A stretch of DNA of 64,000 nucleotides from contig NZ_LQOL01000045.1 in the NCBI RefSeq assembly GCF_002101555.1, positions 62,001 to 126,000 of the forward strand, read 5' to 3'. The first letter of the stretch is position 1, and every line of letters starts with the position of its first letter. The position numbers were made by a program, and so were the translations under genes. Positions 60,317 through 64,000 of this stretch are shown here, piece by piece. The notes beneath the pieces are model-generated. The model saw only the letters and a program-made list of their open reading frames with translations, had not been told where the DNA came from and ran no database searches. The stretch is from Mycolicibacterium canariasense (lineage in GTDB: Bacteria; Actinomycetota; Actinomycetes; Mycobacteriales; Mycobacteriaceae).

Positions 60317-61537
60317 CTAGGCAACCCGACTCACATGTTCGACGGATTGGCCGATCGCCGCCTCCCCGTCGCCGATCATGGTGCGTAACAGGGCATGTTG
60401 TTCGCGCTGGCCGCGCCGGGCGGCGCGCTCCATACCGCCGGGGATGGCCATGTCGATGACGCTACGGGCGACGTTGATCGGGAGACGCATCAGCGGATAC
60501 CAAGGCGGCACATAGGCGGGCAGACCGAGCATCCGCATGGCTCGGGGCCCGAGGAAGCCGCTGGTCACCGAAAGGTGCTGGGCACGTGCCAGCCTGCGGC
60601 GCAGGGTGGGCAGATGGTCGTAGTGCCAGCTCATCGGGTCCTCGACCATGGGGGCAGCCAACTGCCGGGTCGACTCGTCGGGCGCCGACAACGCGGTCAA
60701 GGTGTGGAACAGGACGCGCACGGCATCGCGGAAGTCGCGTGGCAGCCACTCATCCTCGACACCGATGAGCCACCCCACGTACCGGGTCAGGTGTGCGATG
60801 GCCTCCAGATCGGCAGGGGCGGTGAGGATTCCCATCCCGAGCCCGCCGACGGGTGGTGCGATCAGCGCGCCGACAAGGGTGGCAGCCATATCGGTCTGAT
60901 TGACCGGCAGTCCCCAGTCCCCATCCCGCCAACCAGGCATGCTCGCCAGGTGTCGGCGGACGAAGGCGTGGATGAGCCGCACCCTGATGGTGGAGCGATA
61001 GCCGATGCCGAGTGGCTCCAGCCCGCCTTCGGAGATGACGTCGATGGCCCATTGCATGGTCTCGGCGAATCGCTTGTTGGACCCTTTTTCCAGCGCGCCG
61101 GTACGCAGCAGCGTCTTGTTGAAGCCGGAGAACTGGTAACCGCCCAACAGTGAGACGTCCCGGGCGACGTACATGCCGTCGGCGCCGCCGCGGCGCAACG
61201 CCCGTTGACCGCGACGCAGAACCTCGACGTCCACCCAGTCCGGCATGGTCTCCACACTGACGAAGAAATCGCGCAGGGGTGCCGGGGCCTCGGGAACGCG
61301 AGCGATGCCTTCGGTCAGCGCTCGGTCGAACATCGGGCGGGTCTCGGTCAGTCCGGTGTCGACCATCCAGTCCAGCAGCCGATCCATGGGTTCATCTCCC
61401 ACCGTCAGCCGCTCCCCCAGCCGTTGCCATTGCCGCCCGGTGGGAGCGCCGATCCCGAGCGCCCGGGCCAGCAGTTTGACCATGCCGGGCACCGGTCGGG
61501 GCGACTCGGGATGCCGAGTCGGGATGGGTGCGGTCAT
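60317..61537 (-). CDS. Oxygenase MpaB family (DUF2236) protein
   Basis: 406 residues from the ATG at 61537 after GAGGAG. DUF2236 features: DVSLLGGYQFSGFNKTLLRT, RVRLIHAFVRRHLASMPGWR, LPVNQTDMAATLVGALIAPP, LTRYVGWLIGVEDEWLPRDF, with conserved His and Arg residues typical of the heme-binding latex-clearing/MpaB fold. Known relatives cleave polyisoprene or modify mycophenolic acid precursors; the substrate here is unknown. Divergent from a TetR gene. Confidence 0.85.
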   Translation of the reverse strand: MTAPIPTRHPESPRPVPGMVKLLARALGIGAPTGRQWQRLGERLTVGDEPMDRLLDWMVDTGLTETRPMFDRALTEGIARVPEAPAPLRDFFVSVETMPDWVDVEVLRRGQRALRRGGADGMYVARDVSLLGGYQFSGFNKTLLRTGALEKGSNKRFAETMQWAIDVISEGGLEPLGIGYRSTIRVRLIHAFVRRHLASMPGWRDGDWGLPVNQTDMAATLVGALIAPPVGGLGMGILTAPADLEAIAHLTRYVGWLIGVEDEWLPRDFRDAVRVLFHTLTALSAPDESTRQLAAPMVEDPMSWHYDHLPTLRRRLARAQHLSVTSGFLGPRAMRMLGLPAYVPPWYPLMRLPINVARSVIDMAIPGGMERAARRGQREQHALLRTMIGDGEAAIGQSVEHVSRVA

Positions 61538-61564
61538 CGACGCTCCTCGCTGAGCAATCATTTG

Positions 61565-61580
61565 GACTACAGGCGTAGTC
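61565..61580. promoter_or_regulatory. Small palindrome between mpaB-like and tetR genes
   Basis: GACTAC and GTAGTC are perfect reverse complements with a four-base spacer, 27 bp from the MpaB start and 30 bp from the tetR start. Suitable size and position for a TetR operator. Confidence 0.5.
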
Positions 61581-61610
61581 GAAAGCTAGCGCGGGGGTAG
61601 AGTGCTGTCA

Positions 61611-62243
61611 ATGAAACGCGCGGAAGTGGTGCGTGACTACGGCGGAATCTCGGCGGCCGATCGCCGCGCCGACCGTCGCCGCAAGCTGATCTCCGCCGGC
61701 CGGCAGATCTGGGGCGAGTCCGGCATCGCCGATGTCACGGTGCGCGGCGTCTGCTCAGCCGCCGGTCTGATCACCCGCTATTTCTACGAACAGTTCGACT
61801 CCCGCGACGCCCTGCTGTTCGCGGTGGTCGACGAAGTGCGCACGCAACTGCTGGACGCCATGGTGCTCGCCGGTGTCGGGGAGAGCGGCGACCTGCGAGA
61901 CAAGCTGCGGGCAGCGCTGACGGCGTTCCTCGACATCGTCGCCGACGATCCGCATCTGCATCGCATCATCGTCGGCGACGTCACCGGTGTGCCCGGACTG
62001 CTCGAGTACCGGATGCAGTTCCTGGACATGATCGTCGCCTCGATCATCGAACAGGCTCCGTCGGTGCTGGGCTCGGCGCTGCCCGATGCCATGGCAATGC
62101 GGCGCGGCGCACTGTTCATGGTCGGCGGTGTCAACCAGATCATCGCCGAGTGGCTACGCGAACCGCGGGAGACCGTCGGCGAACTGGCCGCGCTGTGCGC
62201 CGATCTGTGCGTGGCGGTTGTCAGAGACACCGTCGAGCGGTAA
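61611..62243 (+). CDS. TetR family transcriptional regulator
   Basis: 210 residues from the ATG at 61611; TAGAGT ends seven bases upstream, fitting leaderless initiation. HTH: AGRQIWGESGIADVTVRGVC, SAAGLITRYFYEQFDSRDAL. C-terminal ligand domain includes IVADDPHLHRIIVGDVTGVP. Divergent from the MpaB gene across 73 bases holding a palindrome; probable repressor of that oxygenase. Confidence 0.85.
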   Translation: MKRAEVVRDYGGISAADRRADRRRKLISAGRQIWGESGIADVTVRGVCSAAGLITRYFYEQFDSRDALLFAVVDEVRTQLLDAMVLAGVGESGDLRDKLRAALTAFLDIVADDPHLHRIIVGDVTGVPGLLEYRMQFLDMIVASIIEQAPSVLGSALPDAMAMRRGALFMVGGVNQIIAEWLREPRETVGELAALCADLCVAVVRDTVER

Positions 62244-62288
62244 CCGCCGCCGAATCCGCGGGCCACGTCCGGTTGTACTGTGCTGGCC

Positions 62289-63170
62289 ATGCGCAAACGC
62301 CGCAATCCCGACGGTGACGCCCCGCTGTGGAAGCTGGCGGTGTTCGAACTGAAATGCTTTGTCAAGCGTCGGTTGGCGCCCAAGGCGATCCCGGTGACGG
62401 CCCCGGAGCAGCCGTACCTGGTGGTGCCCATTCTCGGTCAATCCAACGCTTTCGGGATGGGGCTGCCGCTGGACCGTGACGGTGCCGACAAGGCGCATCC
62501 CCTGGTCCACCAGTGGGCCAACAGTGGACCGTCGAAGAACACCGTCGTGCTCGGTGTCGACCCCCTGTTGCACGAAACACCCTCGCGCCGTGTCGGTTTC
62601 GGCGTCACGTTCGGCAAAGAGCTTGCGACGGCGACCAACCGGGCGGTCCTGCTGGTGCCGTGCGCCCGCGGCGATACCTCATTCCACCCCAAGAACGGCT
62701 ACACCTGGGATATCGCGGACACCAAGACCCGCCGGAATCTGTACCGAGAGGCGGTGTCGGCCATCGACGCGGCGCTCGCTCGATATCCACGCAGTTCGGT
62801 GGCCGCGGTGCTGTGGCACCAGGGCGAGTCCGACGTGCCGCTGATGAGCGCCCCCGAGTACCAGGACAAGCTGGACGCGTTGTTCGGCGATCTGCGCACC
62901 CGGTACGGGCCGGAAGTACCGATCATCCTGGGCGGCATGGTTCCCGAGGAGATGGAGCGCAGCGGCAAGGATTACGCGCCCATCAACGCGGTGCACGCCG
63001 ATACCCCGCACCGGATTCCGCGGACCGCCTTCGTCCCGGGCATCAGGGGCGCGTTCAACAGTGATGTCGACCGGCACTACAACGCCGCCGGCCTGCGCAC
63101 CCTGGGTAGGGCCATGTGGGAGGCCTACCGGACGATCGATGGGACAACCGATTTGGGCCCGCAGTCGTGA
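62289..63170 (+). CDS. Sialate O-acetylesterase-like (SASA/SGNH) protein
   Basis: 293 residues from the ATG at 62289. VVPILGQSNAFGMGLPLDRD carries the GQSN nucleophile block, and AVLWHQGESDVPLMSAPEYQ the WHQGESD block; the late Asp/His are in the C-terminal region. SASA family enzymes remove O-acetyl groups from sugars. The N-terminal ~35 residues are basic without a clear signal peptide, so it may be cytoplasmic. Confidence 0.75.
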   Translation: MRKRRNPDGDAPLWKLAVFELKCFVKRRLAPKAIPVTAPEQPYLVVPILGQSNAFGMGLPLDRDGADKAHPLVHQWANSGPSKNTVVLGVDPLLHETPSRRVGFGVTFGKELATATNRAVLLVPCARGDTSFHPKNGYTWDIADTKTRRNLYREAVSAIDAALARYPRSSVAAVLWHQGESDVPLMSAPEYQDKLDALFGDLRTRYGPEVPIILGGMVPEEMERSGKDYAPINAVHADTPHRIPRTAFVPGIRGAFNSDVDRHYNAAGLRTLGRAMWEAYRTIDGTTDLGPQS

Positions 63171-63244
63171 GAAGACGCCCAATTCCTAATAAGACGGTGT
63201 GGCTTCGGTGATAGGACTCTGGCGGCCCGGGGCAACGACCACCG

Positions 63245-64000
63245 ATGTGTGTCAGCATTTCCCTTGTGACCTCCTGGCGCAACGTTGCTGCGGTCGGTGT
63301 CGCGGCCGCAGGATCCGTGTTACTGCAGAGCGCGACCGTGCTGCTCGGCGCGGCGCTGCCCACCGCGCGGGCAGCAGGTTGTCCTGACGCCGAGGTCATC
63401 TTCGCGCGCGGGACCACCGAGGACCCAGGGCCCGGCCCCACCGGTGCCGAATTCATCGATGCACTGCGCAACAAGGTTCCCGGCAAGTCGGTCGGGGTGT
63501 ATGCGGTGGACTATCCGGCCACCCTCGACTTCGGCACCGCGGTCAGCGGGATCTCCGATGCGCGGGCGCACATTCTGGCAACCGCGGCGGCGTGCCCCGA
63601 CACCAAGATGGTGCTCGGCGGGTTCTCTCAGGGCGCTGCGGTGATGGGTTTTGTGACCGCCAGTACCGTGCCCGACGGTGTGGATCCAGCAACGGTGCCC
63701 GCCCCGATGCCGCCCGAGATCGCCAATCACGTTGCCGCCGTTGCATTGTTCGGCAAACCGTCGGCCCGTTTCATGCGCGCCATCAACGACCCGTCGGTGA
63801 CGGTCGGCCCGCAGTACGTCGCCAAGACCGTCGACCTGTGCGTGGACAATGACTTGGTGTGCGACCCGACCGGCCGGAGCTTCTCCGCGCACAACACGTA
63901 CTTCGACGCCGGCATGGTGGATCAGGCTGCCGTCTACGCTGCCAACGCCCTGCAGGCGAGTTGGGCCGCCGCGACGCCCGGCGCACCCACGGCACCCGCC
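63245..64000 (+). CDS. Cutinase family serine esterase, secreted, 3' end cut by window edge
   Basis: At least 252 codons are open from the ATG at 63245 to the window end; a GTG at 63266 is the alternative start. The signal peptide ends before AAGCPDAEVIFARGTTEDPG. Nucleophile GGFSQGAAVMGF; catalytic Asp in CVDNDLVCDPTG and His in FSAHNTYFDAGM. It is a paralogue of the cutinase at 52028 with similar lengths and spacing. An Ala/Pro-rich C-terminal tail continues past the window. Confidence 0.85.
   Translation, partial: MCVSISLVTSWRNVAAVGVAAAGSVLLQSATVLLGAALPTARAAGCPDAEVIFARGTTEDPGPGPTGAEFIDALRNKVPGKSVGVYAVDYPATLDFGTAVSGISDARAHILATAAACPDTKMVLGGFSQGAAVMGFVTASTVPDGVDPATVPAPMPPEIANHVAAVALFGKPSARFMRAINDPSVTVGPQYVAKTVDLCVDNDLVCDPTGRSFSAHNTYFDAGMVDQAAVYAANALQASWAAATPGAPTAPA

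Overview
The window is high-GC actinobacterial DNA. Its gene content points to a rapidly growing mycobacterium (Mycolicibacterium type): a MurX-like MraY, F420- and deazaflavin-type oxidoreductases, a mycothiol-dependent (maleylpyruvate isomerase-like) enzyme, cutinases, an L,D-transpeptidase, a FadE5-like acyl-CoA dehydrogenase, MpaB/DUF2236 oxygenases, and several apparently leaderless genes. The species call is inference from gene families only. I saw no tRNA, rRNA, CRISPR array, prophage or insertion sequence.

Layout. 1-8 kb: the 3' part of an arylsulfotransferase, a ThrE-type exporter, small NTF2/SRPBCC proteins, a flavodoxin remnant, an SDR/TetR pair around a 28-bp perfect palindrome, and an aldo/keto reductase beside a divergent MmyB-like regulator. 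8-12 kb: a ThiD-like kinase translationally coupled to a GMC oxidoreductase, an LLM oxidoreductase, and a darcynin-family protein with an attenuator-like leader. 12-32 kb: a large catabolic island. 32-48 kb: an ECF sigma factor, regulators, small NTF2 and PPOX proteins, fadE5, a DUF1905-PIN fusion, a MOSC-reductase-ferredoxin fusion, hydrolases, and a stand-alone mraY. 48-64 kb: an F420-type reductase, carbonic anhydrase, MBL hydrolase, repeat lipoprotein, two cutinases, a HAD enzyme, TetR/flavoprotein monooxygenase pair, L,D-transpeptidase, FKBP lipoprotein, MpaB/TetR pair and an SGNH/sialate-esterase-like protein. The second cutinase runs off the right edge.

The catabolic island is the most interesting part. 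One tightly overlapping operon (15.8-23.4 kb) encodes a luciferase-like monooxygenase, two enoyl-CoA hydratases, an acyl-CoA ligase, a creatininase-family hydrolase, a flavin reductase and an MmgE/PrpD protein. Around it lie an MFS transporter, an SDR, a second paralogous ligase, and two paralogous TetR genes, one of them frameshifted. The MFS, operon, ligase-2 and tetR promoters share a 16-bp near-palindrome of the form GTTAATnnnnATTCAC. At three promoters it overlaps the -10 box in the arrangement TTGACA-N17/18-TAnGTTAAT. Next to it is an Lrp/AsnC-linked 2-oxo-acid dehydrogenase E1-E2 pair. This E2 has no peripheral subunit-binding domain, and the E1 lacks the N-terminal segment that in E. 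coli AceE docks on that domain. A third acyl-CoA ligase follows. The substrate is not identifiable from sequence. The gene set fits monooxygenation followed by CoA activation and beta-oxidation-like steps.

Four genes are visibly decayed or truncated (flavodoxin, RibD/DHFR-like, aminoglycoside phosphotransferase-like, alpha/beta hydrolase), so the region has been subject to deletion as well as small tandem duplications.
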